Assembly (NCBI GenBank): GCA_900550585.1
Contig: URST01000092.1
Coordinates: 1-7,497 of the forward strand
Length of the DNA: 7,497 bases
Source of the DNA: an uncultured Eubacteriales bacterium
Lineage (GTDB): Bacteria; Bacillota; Clostridia; Oscillospirales; Oscillospiraceae
Direction of reading: 5' to 3'
Part shown: one piece after another, positions 1 to 6,447 of the stretch
Position numbering within the stretch: position 1 is the stretch's first letter
Layout of the letters: each line of letters opens with the position of its first letter
The notes under the pieces: generated by a model
Told to the model about the DNA's origin: nothing
The model's input: the letters and a program-made list of their open reading frames with translations, nothing else
The model's database searches: none
Translations under genes and position numbers: made by a program

Positions 1-2
1 AC

Positions 3-254
3 GGCGAGATCGCCGTGATGAACAGCTATCTGGCGGACCTGCTGGGCTGCGGCACAGACGTGGTCTATGAGAAACTGGAGGAGCTGTTGAACAGAGTGCT
101 GCCCAAGAAGGCGCTGCGGGAATACGGCACGACGCAGGAGGATCTGCCGGAGTGGGCCAGATCCGTCATCGACAACCAGCAGCGTCTGCTGCACAACAGC
201 TTTATCCCCATGACCGAGGAGCTGGTCCTGAAGATCTATCAGGATCTCTATTGA
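3..254 (+). CDS. 4hbD: 4-hydroxybutyrate dehydrogenase (iron-type alcohol dehydrogenase), C-terminal part
   Basis: The reading frame is open from the first bases of the window, so the start lies upstream and about 83 C-terminal residues are visible. They are helix-rich and end in a segment (SVIDNQQRLLHNSF, then IYQDLY at the terminus) that resembles the C-terminus of clostridial NAD-dependent 4-hydroxybutyrate dehydrogenases, group III iron-type alcohol dehydrogenases. This enzyme reduces succinate semialdehyde to 4-hydroxybutyrate in the cytoplasm. The nucleotide-binding and metal-binding parts are outside the window, so the family call rests on recall of the C-terminus and on context. The next gene, 20 bases downstream on the same strand, is abfD, and abfT follows: the standard partners in the succinate/4-aminobutyrate route. 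Another iron-type alcohol dehydrogenase remains possible but is less likely here. Confidence 0.8.
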   Translation, partial: GEIAVMNSYLADLLGCGTDVVYEKLEELLNRVLPKKALREYGTTQEDLPEWARSVIDNQQRLLHNSFIPMTEELVLKIYQDLY

Positions 255-260
255 TATCAA

Positions 261-266
261 AGGAGG
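261..266 (+). promoter_or_regulatory. Ribosome binding site of abfD
   Basis: A perfect AGGAGG lies 8 bases before the ATG at 275. It decides the start: the same frame is open upstream to 152, but those codons overlap the end of the dehydrogenase gene and have no such site. Confidence 0.85.
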
Positions 267-274
267 AAATCATC

Positions 275-1726
275 ATGGCACTTATGACAGGCGAGCAGTA
301 CATCGAATCCATCAAGAAGATCAATATGCAGGTCTATATGTTCGGCAAGAAGATTGAAGATCCCACCGAGGATCCCATCCTGCGTCCGTCCCTGAACTCC
401 GTCCGCATGACCTATGATCTGGCGCAGCTGCCGGAGTATCAGGACCTGATGACCGTGGTCTCTCCCTATACCGGAGAGCGGGTCAACCGTTTCACCCATA
501 TCCATCAGTCCACCGACGACCTGCGGAACAAGGTGAAGATGCAGCGGCTGTGCGGCCAGATGACCGCCGCCTGCTTCCAGCGCTGCGTGGGCATGGACGC
601 CTTCAACGCCGTGTTCTCCACCACCTATGAGATCGACGAGAAGTACGGCACCCATTACCATGAGAACTTCCGGAAATTCATGGTGCACTGTCAGGAGAAG
701 GATCTGACCGTTGACGGCGCCATGACCGACCCCAAGGGCGACCGCAGCAAGGCTCCTCACGCCCAGGACGATCCCGACCTGTTCCTGCACGTGGTGGAGC
801 GCCGCGATGACGGCATCGTGGTCCGCGGCGCCAAGGCCCACCAGACCGGTATCCTGAACTCCCACGAGGTCATCGTGATGCCCACCATCGCCATGGGCCC
901 TGAGGATAAGGATTATGCCGTTTCCTTTGCCGTTCCGCTGGACGCCCCCGGCCTGTTCCTGATCGTGGGCCGTCAGAGCTGCGATACCCGTAAGCTGGAG
1001 AACACCGAGATGGACGTGGGCAATGCCGAGTTCGGCGGCGTGGAGGCCCTGACGGTGTTCGACAACGTGTTCGTTCCCAATGACCGCATCTTCCTCAACG
1101 GCGAGACGGAGTTTGCCGGTATGCTGGTGGAGCGCTTCGCCGGTTATCACCGCCAGAGCTACGGCGGCTGTAAGGTGGGCGTGGGCGACGTGCTGATCGG
1201 CGCGGCCGCCGTGGCCGCCGACTACAACGGCGCTGCCAAGGCCAGCCACATCAAGGACAAGCTCATCGAGATGACCCATCTCAACGAGACGCTGTACTGC
1301 TGCGGCATCGCCTGCTCCTCCGAGGGCCATCCCACCAAGAGCGGCAACTACATGATCGACCTGCTGCTGGCCAACGTCTGCAAGCAGAATGTGACCCGCT
1401 TCCCCTATGAGATCACCCGTCTGGCCGAGGATATCGCGGGCGGTCTGGTGGTCACCGCGCCCTCCGAGGCGGACCTGCGCGACCCGAAGATCGGGCCTTA
1501 TGTGGACAAGTACTTCAAGGGCGTGGGCACCGTGTCCACGGAGAACCGCCTGCGCATCCTGCGGCTCATCGAGAACCTGTGCCTGGGCACCGCGGCGGTG
1601 GGCTACCGCACCGAGTCCATGCACGGCGCCGGCTCTCCCCAGGCCCAGCGCATCATGATCTCCCGTCAGGGCAATCTGGCCCACAAGAAGGAGCTGGCCA
1701 AGAAGATCGCGCACATCAGCGAGTAA
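275..1726 (+). CDS. abfD: 4-hydroxybutyryl-CoA dehydratase / vinylacetyl-CoA delta-isomerase
   Basis: The 483-residue protein is close to the roughly 490 residues of the Clostridium aminobutyricum enzyme. It dehydrates 4-hydroxybutyryl-CoA to crotonyl-CoA by a ketyl-radical mechanism, using FAD and one [4Fe-4S] cluster per subunit in a homotetramer, and also isomerises vinylacetyl-CoA. The fold is acyl-CoA-dehydrogenase-like. The cluster ligands known from the crystal structure (three Cys and one His) are all present: C100 and C104 in CFQRC, then H292 and C299 in YHRQSYGGC. Residues matching the proposed active site are also there: E257, Y296 and K300, and a Glu (E447) in TESMHGAGSPQ near the C-terminus. 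The last match is by motif and not by alignment. The start at 275 is set by the AGGAGG. The gene sits 20 bases after the dehydrogenase stop and 22 bases before the NifU-like gene, so the genes are probably co-transcribed. It appears intact. Confidence 0.96.
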   Translation: MALMTGEQYIESIKKINMQVYMFGKKIEDPTEDPILRPSLNSVRMTYDLAQLPEYQDLMTVVSPYTGERVNRFTHIHQSTDDLRNKVKMQRLCGQMTAACFQRCVGMDAFNAVFSTTYEIDEKYGTHYHENFRKFMVHCQEKDLTVDGAMTDPKGDRSKAPHAQDDPDLFLHVVERRDDGIVVRGAKAHQTGILNSHEVIVMPTIAMGPEDKDYAVSFAVPLDAPGLFLIVGRQSCDTRKLENTEMDVGNAEFGGVEALTVFDNVFVPNDRIFLNGETEFAGMLVERFAGYHRQSYGGCKVGVGDVLIGAAAVAADYNGAAKASHIKDKLIEMTHLNETLYCCGIACSSEGHPTKSGNYMIDLLLANVCKQNVTRFPYEITRLAEDIAGGLVVTAPSEADLRDPKIGPYVDKYFKGVGTVSTENRLRILRLIENLCLGTAAVGYRTESMHGAGSPQAQRIMISRQGNLAHKKELAKKIAHISE

Positions 1727-1748
1727 ATACAGCGCAGAATACAGAAGG

Positions 1749-2033
1749 ATGGAAAATTTGCAGACAAGGATCGAGTCAGTCATAGACGAAAAGCTGCGCC
1801 CACAGCTGCTGCTCCACGGCGGCGGCATGGAGACGGTGCGTCTGGAGGGCGGTCGGTATGTGTTCCGGCTCACCGGCCAGTGCGCCGGCTGCCCCAGCGC
1901 GTATCTCACCACGGAGGAGGTCATCCGCAGCACACTGCTGTCGGAGGTGCCGGAGCTGTGCGAGGTGGTGCTGGAGCAGCAGGTCAGCGACGAGCTGCTG
2001 GCGCAGGCCAGAAGGCTGCTGTACCATGCGTAA
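1749..2033 (+). CDS. NifU C-terminal-domain (Nfu-like) Fe-S scaffold protein
   Basis: This 94-residue protein is a stand-alone NifU C-terminal domain. An N-terminal helix leads to RPQLLLHGGGMETVRLEGG, then the signature TGQCAGCPSA with C45 and C48, then a helix and a last strand (EVPELCEVVLE), the usual order in this family. Such domains hold a [4Fe-4S] cluster between two subunits through CxxC and pass it to client proteins. The gene lies 22 bases after abfD, whose product needs a [4Fe-4S] cluster, so abfD is the obvious candidate client; that is inference. The AGAAGG touches the ATG at 1749 with no spacer, so translation may really begin at the in-frame TTG at 1758, 9 bases after that site, giving 91 residues. 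The 3' end overlaps the next gene by 8 bases. Confidence 0.9.
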   Translation: MENLQTRIESVIDEKLRPQLLLHGGGMETVRLEGGRYVFRLTGQCAGCPSAYLTTEEVIRSTLLSEVPELCEVVLEQQVSDELLAQARRLLYHA

Positions 2034-2310
2034 GCGGATCGCGGTGTACTACTGCGGCGGCTGCAACCCCCGCTATGATCGGGTGCGCGCAGTGGGAGAG
2101 CTGCGCCAGCGCTTCCCGCGCCTGGCGTTCACGCTGCCGGACGGGGGCAGACCGGACGGCTGCCTGGCCGTGTGCGGCTGCACCGCCGGCTGCGCCCGGA
2201 GCCGCCTGCCGCAGGGGCTTGCTGCGTATGTACTGCGGAGCGGCGAGGACCTGATGGCGGCGGAGCAATGGCTGCAAAGCATAGAGACAACAGAAGGAGA
2301 CACTATATGA
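2026..2310 (+). CDS. Cysteine-rich conserved-looking protein of unknown function
   Basis: The 94-residue product starts at the ATG at 2026, inside the end of the NifU-like gene (ATGCGTAA overlap), with AGAAGG 10 bases upstream. A short strand (RIAVYYCGGCNPRYDR) is followed by an Arg-rich helix and a second cysteine group, CLAVCGCTAGC. The six cysteines are at positions 10, 13, 46, 50, 52 and 56. No signal peptide or membrane segment is seen, so it is cytoplasmic. The cysteine pairs suggest a metal or Fe-S site, or a redox or persulfide role. I do not recognise a named family. It ends in an ATGA overlap with abfT, so it is translated together with abfT and the NifU-like gene and probably serves the 4-hydroxybutyrate pathway. 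Position and cysteine pattern are direct observations; the role is inference. Confidence 0.8.
   Translation: MRKRIAVYYCGGCNPRYDRVRAVGELRQRFPRLAFTLPDGGRPDGCLAVCGCTAGCARSRLPQGLAAYVLRSGEDLMAAEQWLQSIETTEGDTI
2294..2299 (+). promoter_or_regulatory. Ribosome binding site of abfT
   Basis: AAGGAG lies 7 bases before the ATG at 2307, inside the end of the cysteine-rich gene. It supports 2307 as the start over the in-frame upstream codons, which lie inside that gene. Confidence 0.8.
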
Positions 2311-3620
2311 GCTGGAAAGAGACCTATCGCTCCCGTCAGGCCACGGCGGAGGAGGCCGTTGCCCATATCAAGTCCGGCGACCGCGTCATCGTGGGACACG
2401 CCTGCGGCGAGCCCTCGTATCTACTGGACGTCATGTTGCAGCACGCCGAGGATTACCGCGATGTGGAGATCGTGCACATGGTGGCGATGGGCAAGTGCGA
2501 ATACTGCAAGCCCGCGTATGCAAAGAACTTCCGCCACAACGCCATTTTTGCCGGAGGCAACAGCCGCGACGCGATCTTTGAGGGGCGCGGAGATTTTACC
2601 CCGGTATTCTTCTATCGGGTGCCGGAGCTGTTCGACACCACACTGCAGCTGGACGCGGCGCTGGTGATGGTGACGCCGCCGGACGAGAACGGTATGTGCT
2701 CGCTGGGCATTTCCGTGGACTACACGCTGGCGGCCATCAAGAAGGCAAAATGCGTCATCGCGCAGGTGAACGATCAGATGCCATGGACCGGTCCGGAGAG
2801 TCTGGTGCCGGTGGAGGACATTGACGTTTTCGTGGAGCACTCCGCGCCCATCATCGAGCTGAAGCCGCCGAAGATCGGGCCGGTGGAGGAGACCATCGGG
2901 AAAAACTGCGCGTCTCTCATCCGCGACGGCGACACGCTGCAGCTGGGCATCGGCGCCATTCCCGACGCAGTGCTGATGTTCCTGAAGCACAAGAAGGATC
3001 TTGGGATCCATTCCGAGATGTTCTCCGACGGCGTGGTGGAGCTGGCGGAGCTTGGGGTCATCAACAACAAGGAGAAGAACTTCAACAATGGGAAGTTCGT
3101 GGCCACATTCCTGATGGGAACGAAGCGGCTGTACGACTATGTAGACCACAACCCTGATTTGCAGATGGGGCCGGTAGACTGGGTGAACCATCCGGCGGAG
3201 GCAGGCAAAAACGACAATCTGGTGTCCATCAACTCCTGCGTGCAGGTGGACCTCATGGGGCAGGTGGCCTCCGAGAGCATCGGCTACAAGCAGATCTCCG
3301 GCGTCGGCGGTCAGGTGGACTTTGTCCGCGCCGCGGCGTTTTCCAAGGGCGGCAGGTCCATTATCGCCATGCCCTCCACCGTGAAAGGCAAGACATCCAA
3401 GATCGTGCCGGTGCTGGACGAGGGCAGCGCCGTCACCACCAGCCGCAACGATGTGGACTATGTGGTGACGGAGTACGGCGTGGCGCATCTGACGGGCAAG
3501 ACCCTGCGCCAGCGGGCGCAGGCCCTCATCGCCATTGCCCATCCCGACTTCCGTCAGGAGCTCATGGCGGTATATGAGAGCCGCTTTCATGAGGCATATC
3601 CCGACGGAGCCAACGCATAA
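2307..3620 (+). CDS. abfT: 4-hydroxybutyrate CoA-transferase
   Basis: The 437-residue protein matches the 438-residue C. aminobutyricum AbfT in length. It belongs to the family I-like acetyl-CoA hydrolase/transferase group and moves CoA from acetyl- or butyryl-CoA to 4-hydroxybutyrate through a glutamyl-CoA thioester. The N-terminal domain covers about residues 1-200 and the C-terminal domain 205-430. The catalytic glutamate is E237 in HSEMFSDG, equivalent to E238 of AbfT. The glycine loops are GIGAIPDAV (214-222) and SGVGGQVDF (331-339), the second typical of the CoA/acyl site. YVVTEYGVAHLTGKT near the C-terminus is also a family hallmark. The product delivers the substrate of AbfD. The start overlaps the preceding stop (ATGA), so the genes are translationally coupled. 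Butyryl-CoA:acetate CoA-transferases are close relatives, but the abfD neighbour favours 4-hydroxybutyrate. It appears intact and is the last gene of the operon. Confidence 0.92.
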   Translation: MSWKETYRSRQATAEEAVAHIKSGDRVIVGHACGEPSYLLDVMLQHAEDYRDVEIVHMVAMGKCEYCKPAYAKNFRHNAIFAGGNSRDAIFEGRGDFTPVFFYRVPELFDTTLQLDAALVMVTPPDENGMCSLGISVDYTLAAIKKAKCVIAQVNDQMPWTGPESLVPVEDIDVFVEHSAPIIELKPPKIGPVEETIGKNCASLIRDGDTLQLGIGAIPDAVLMFLKHKKDLGIHSEMFSDGVVELAELGVINNKEKNFNNGKFVATFLMGTKRLYDYVDHNPDLQMGPVDWVNHPAEAGKNDNLVSINSCVQVDLMGQVASESIGYKQISGVGGQVDFVRAAAFSKGGRSIIAMPSTVKGKTSKIVPVLDEGSAVTTSRNDVDYVVTEYGVAHLTGKTLRQRAQALIAIAHPDFRQELMAVYESRFHEAYPDGANA

Positions 3621-3636
3621 CCAAAAGCATCCCGAC

Positions 3637-3704
3637 GGCGGGGCTGCCGACGGTTCCTCCTTTTTCCGGAGGCGCCCCGCCATTCGAACATAGCTTTTCT
3701 TTTC
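3637..3704 (+). terminator. Probable terminator hairpin after abfT
   Basis: An outer 8-bp stem (GGCGGGGC at 3637 with GCCCCGCC at 3674) encloses an inner hairpin (CCTCC at 3656 with GGAGG at 3668, T-rich loop). A T-rich tract, TTTTCTTTTCT, begins 12 bases after the stem at 3694. The position 17 bases after the abfT stop fits an operon end, but the distance to the T tract is longer than in a classic intrinsic terminator. Confidence 0.5.
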
Positions 3705-3747
3705 TAACCTCACTCTCAACTTTTTCATTTCTCTCCTCCCGCAATGT

Positions 3748-3785
3748 GAAAGACCCCGCCTTGTTTCCATAAGGCGGGGTCTTTC
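3748..3785. terminator. Perfect 15-bp hairpin, probably a bidirectional terminator
   Basis: GAAAGACCCCGCCTT (3748-3762) pairs perfectly with AAGGCGGGGTCTTTC (3771-3785) around an 8-base loop. The GC-rich core with A-rich 5' and T-rich 3' arms reads the same on both strands. It lies between the operon end and the MATE remnant. The rest of 3621-3814 holds no gene that I can see. Confidence 0.7.
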
Positions 3786-3814
3786 GCCAGAAAACGGGTG
3801 TCGGGCGCAGAGAA

Positions 3815-4913
3815 ATGACACAGGGGGAACTGCGTATGCTGAAAGCAAAAGGACAAGGCAATCAGATCGTTCCCATTCTGCTGGGGGCTCTGATCTGCGG
3901 CGTATTCTATTTCCTGCCTGTCCCCGAGACGCTGGCGCGGTGCGCGGCGGAGGCAGGCTCTGCGCCCGTATACCAGCGCGTACGTATTTTGGGTGCTGAT
4001 CCTAGGAGGGGGATCCTCCACGTTCAACCTTGTGGCGGCCCATTTCATCCGCGTGGAAGGCGCGTCTAAGGAGGCCAGTTTCGGCCTCTCTATGGGCGGG
4101 CTGATCAACATCGTCCTGGACCCCTTTTTTATCTTCCCCTTCGGGCTTGGCCTGGAGCTGCGGGGAGCGGCGGTCGCCACCGTCCTCTCGAACTGCGCCA
4201 CCAGCGTTTACTTCGTTTTTTACCTGTGGAGGATCCGCGGCCGGACCGTGATCTCCCTGTCTCCTCAGCACGTTACCCTGGAGAAGTCGGTATCTCTGGG
4301 CGTTTTGCAGATCGGGCTGCCTTCCGCCTTGCAGATGCTGCTGTCCACCGCGTCCAATATGGTGCTCAACCACGTCATCGTCGGGTTCGACGAGGCGGCG
4401 ATGGCAGGCGTCGGGATCTGCAAAAAGGTGGAGGGGATCCCGGCCTACACATTGATGGGCACAGCGCAGGGAGTGGTGCCATTGCTGGCCTATAATCATG
4501 GGGCGAAGAACAGCGAACGGCTGGAAAAGAGCGTGCGCTGCACAGCCGCCGCGATGATCGGCGTCAGCGTGTCCTTCCTGCTGGCGTTCCAGCTGGCGGC
4601 GCGCCCGATGGCCTCTCTATTTATCAAAGACGCAGAGACCGTGGCCTATGCCGCCGCCTTTATCAGGATCCACTGCGTCTCCATGCCCTTCGCGGCCGTC
4701 GGCTTTTTGCTGACAGGGTATTTCCAGGCTGTCAAAAAGACGCGGCAGGCGACGGCTCTCTCCGTCATCCGCAAGGGGATCTTCGACATCCCCCTGATGT
4801 TTGCGCTGAACGTCCTCATCCCCCTGTATGGACCCTTGATGTGTCAGGCGATCATGGACGGCGTGGCGGCTCTGTGCGCTCTGGTGATGTACCGCCGCAC
4901 GCGGAGGAGCTGA
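3815..4913 (+). pseudogene. MATE-family efflux transporter, N-terminally deleted and frameshifted
   Basis: MATE transporters export drugs or metabolites in exchange for Na+ or H+ through 12 membrane helices, in about 450 residues. Here about 360 codons remain in two frames. The first frame (3815 to about 3955) has a membrane segment and PETLARCAAEAG. The second continues as ALRPYTSAYVFW, then GGGSSTFNLVAAHFIRVEG, DPFFIFPFGLGLELRGAAVA, and the C-terminal half with IGLPSAL, GTAQGVVPLLAYNHGA and FQAVKKTRQA, all typical family positions. One base too many (or two too few) near 3950-3960 explains the shift. The first two or so helices are missing: translation would start at ATG 3815, or at ATG 3836, which has AGGGGGA 7 bases upstream, already close to helix 3. 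The second frame alone could start at GTG 3993 but would lack more of the protein. A sequencing error could explain the frameshift but not the missing N-terminus. Confidence 0.75.
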
Positions 4914-5340
4914 CGGCAGCCGCTCGCTCGTTCTCCAGACGACGGCAGATGCGCAGCAGATAATTTTTGAGCAGGCGGAACTCGGGCTCCCGCATCCGTT
5001 CCTGCAGGCAGACGAAGCTCATGCTCAGGTAAGATTCGGGAACGATGGGGACGGCCTCGATCCCGAAGTATTTTGCGAATGAGAGGGGGCCAAGGGAGAT
5101 CCCCTTCCCTCTCTCGACCAGCATCATGATCGTGTCGATCCCATCGGAACGGTAGACTTTGTCCCATTTTATCCCGCGGGATTGGAACGCCTGCAGCGTC
5201 ATCCTGTCCTCCGGCGAGTTTTCCAGGCTGGTGATGATCGTCCTTCCCTCCAGCTGCGAAAGTTCTATCGTATCCAGCGCGGCCAGCGGGTCGTCATACG
5301 AGGTCAAGATGCACTGCCGCTCCGCGATCAATTCACAAGA
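4852..5340 (-). pseudogene. LysR-type transcriptional regulator, C-terminal fragment
   Basis: About 160 residues match the second half of a LysR effector-binding domain: ERQCILTSYDDPLA, then a DLxG-like segment (SQLEGRTII), YRSDGIDTIMMLVERGKGI with the conserved helix that follows the effector pocket, LGPLSFAKYF, and a final helix EFRLLKNYLLRICRRL. LysR regulators are about 300 residues with an N-terminal helix-turn-helix. That helix-turn-helix and the first part of the effector domain are gone. The frame ends at an in-frame TAA (5341-5343) where IS30-type sequence begins. No convincing start exists; TTG 5331 is only an open-frame boundary. The fragment cannot bind DNA as it stands. Its 3' end overlaps the MATE gene end by 62 bases on the opposite strand. 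The two genes may once have been regulator and target, but that is only suggested by proximity. Confidence 0.8.
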
Positions 5341-5344
5341 TTAT

Positions 5345-6431
5345 ATCACAGAATTGGTAGAACGCAAGAAGGGACAGCACTTACAGTGAGAGGAACGAGG
5401 AGCGATCCAGCAGCTCAAGAACGCAGGCTACACGAACAGAGCCATTGCCAGAGCAATCGGATGTTCACCAACCACCGTTGGAAATGAGCTAAAGCGCGGC
5501 ACACCGCCCCGAAAGAGCAGCAAGGGCAGGAAGCCCGGATACTCGGCAAGGCGTGGAGAAGCGGCCTACAAAGCGAACAGAAAGCGTTCTCGGAAACCAC
5601 ACCGAATCTGTCACTGCACTCGCTTCATTCGCTGGATAATGGAACAGGTCAAAGAACACAAGTGGTCTTTGGATGCCTGCGTCGGCTATGCTCGTCTGCA
5701 CAAGCTGTTTTCAGCAGAGGAGATGGTCTGCACACACGCTTTACAATGAGGTCTGGGCAGGCAGCCTTGACTTGTCTGTGACAGAACTGCCCGAAGCCAT
5801 GAAACGCAAGCAGCACAAGGACTCCAAGCCCCGTGAACACAGGAAGAGCTTCGGCACAGACATTTCTCAGAGGCCTGAGATCGCGGCTCTGCGCATCGAG
5901 GAGGGACATTGGGAAGGTGACACTGTCGTGGGCAAGAGGGCTGGTAAAGAGGCTGTCGTCCTCTCCCTGTTGGAGAAGAAAACGGAGAAGTATATTGCCA
6001 TCCGGATTCCCGGCAAGGATGCAGACTCCGTTCTGAACGCCATGCAGTCACTCAGGGAAGAATTCGGAGACAAGTTCTCACAGGTCTTCAAGACCATTAC
6101 CGTGGACAACGGCTCGGAGTTCTCTGCGTTCAGTCAGGTCGAGAACTGGGGCTGTGCAGTCTACTTTGCGCATCCCTACACCTCGTGGGAACGTCCCCAG
6201 AACGAACGTCACAACGGGCTGTTTCGAACCTTCGTTCCGAAGGGCGTGTCCATTGAGGCTTTCTCTGCTGAGTATATCTTGGCTGCAGCTGATGAATTGA
6301 ACGGACGGCCTCGCAAGAAGCTTGGCTACCGTACCCCGGAGGAACTGTTTGACGAGTTCCTCGACTCTGTTTACGCAGCTGAAGGCTGCGGCAGCATCGG
6401 TCAGGACGGAAGCCAGCGGCTTCCATCCTGA
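5345..6431 (+). pseudogene. IS30-family transposase, interrupted by TGA and a frameshift
   Basis: Joined frames give about 360 codons, the normal IS30 length. The N-terminal region reads ELVERKKGQHLQ, stop (TGA 5387-5389), EERGAIQQLKNAGYTNRAIA, then SPTTVGNELKRG, the helix-turn-helix that binds the IS ends. After VGYARLHKLFSAEEMVCTH the frame fails in CACACAC (5731-5737); the next frame continues as TLYNEVWAGSLDL. The catalytic DDE core follows: D in HWEGDTVVG (codon 5919), D in TVDNGSEF (codon 6105) and E in ERPQNERHNGLFR (codon 6204). The last two are 33 codons apart, the IS30 spacing. FVPKG and GYRTPEELFDEFL close the domain. All three acidic residues survive. Loss of two bases in the CA run would explain the shift. 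No ATG is seen at the N-terminus; TTG 5354 is the only likely-looking start. Inactive as read, unless there is readthrough or slippage. Confidence 0.85.
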
Positions 6432-6439
6432 CCGATGCT
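6393..6439. repeat. 22-bp inverted repeat (hairpin) across the transposase stop codon
   Basis: Bases 6393-6414 pair with 6418-6439 around a 3-base loop (AGC). Only one position fails (C6407 opposite A6425). The stem contains the last transposase codons and the TGA at 6429-6431. No T tract follows, so it is not a standard intrinsic terminator for the + strand. It may protect or end the transposase transcript, or block reading into the element from the right. Confidence 0.85.
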
Positions 6440-6447
6440 CTGGTTAA

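Noticed and set aside
257..1933. A 558-codon open frame on the minus strand across abfD
   Set aside because: It mirrors the codon bias of abfD, has His- and Gly-rich low-sense sequence, and has no ribosome site. AbfD has all its ligand residues.
2421..3848. A 475-codon open frame on the minus strand across abfT
   Set aside because: It is the antisense shadow of abfT, runs through both hairpins, and shows no domain pattern.
5159..5389. A plus-strand frame of 76 codons that runs from the LysR antisense into the IS
   Set aside because: Its first part is only antisense LysR. Its last 15 or so codons are the true N-terminal transposase frame, annotated with the IS.
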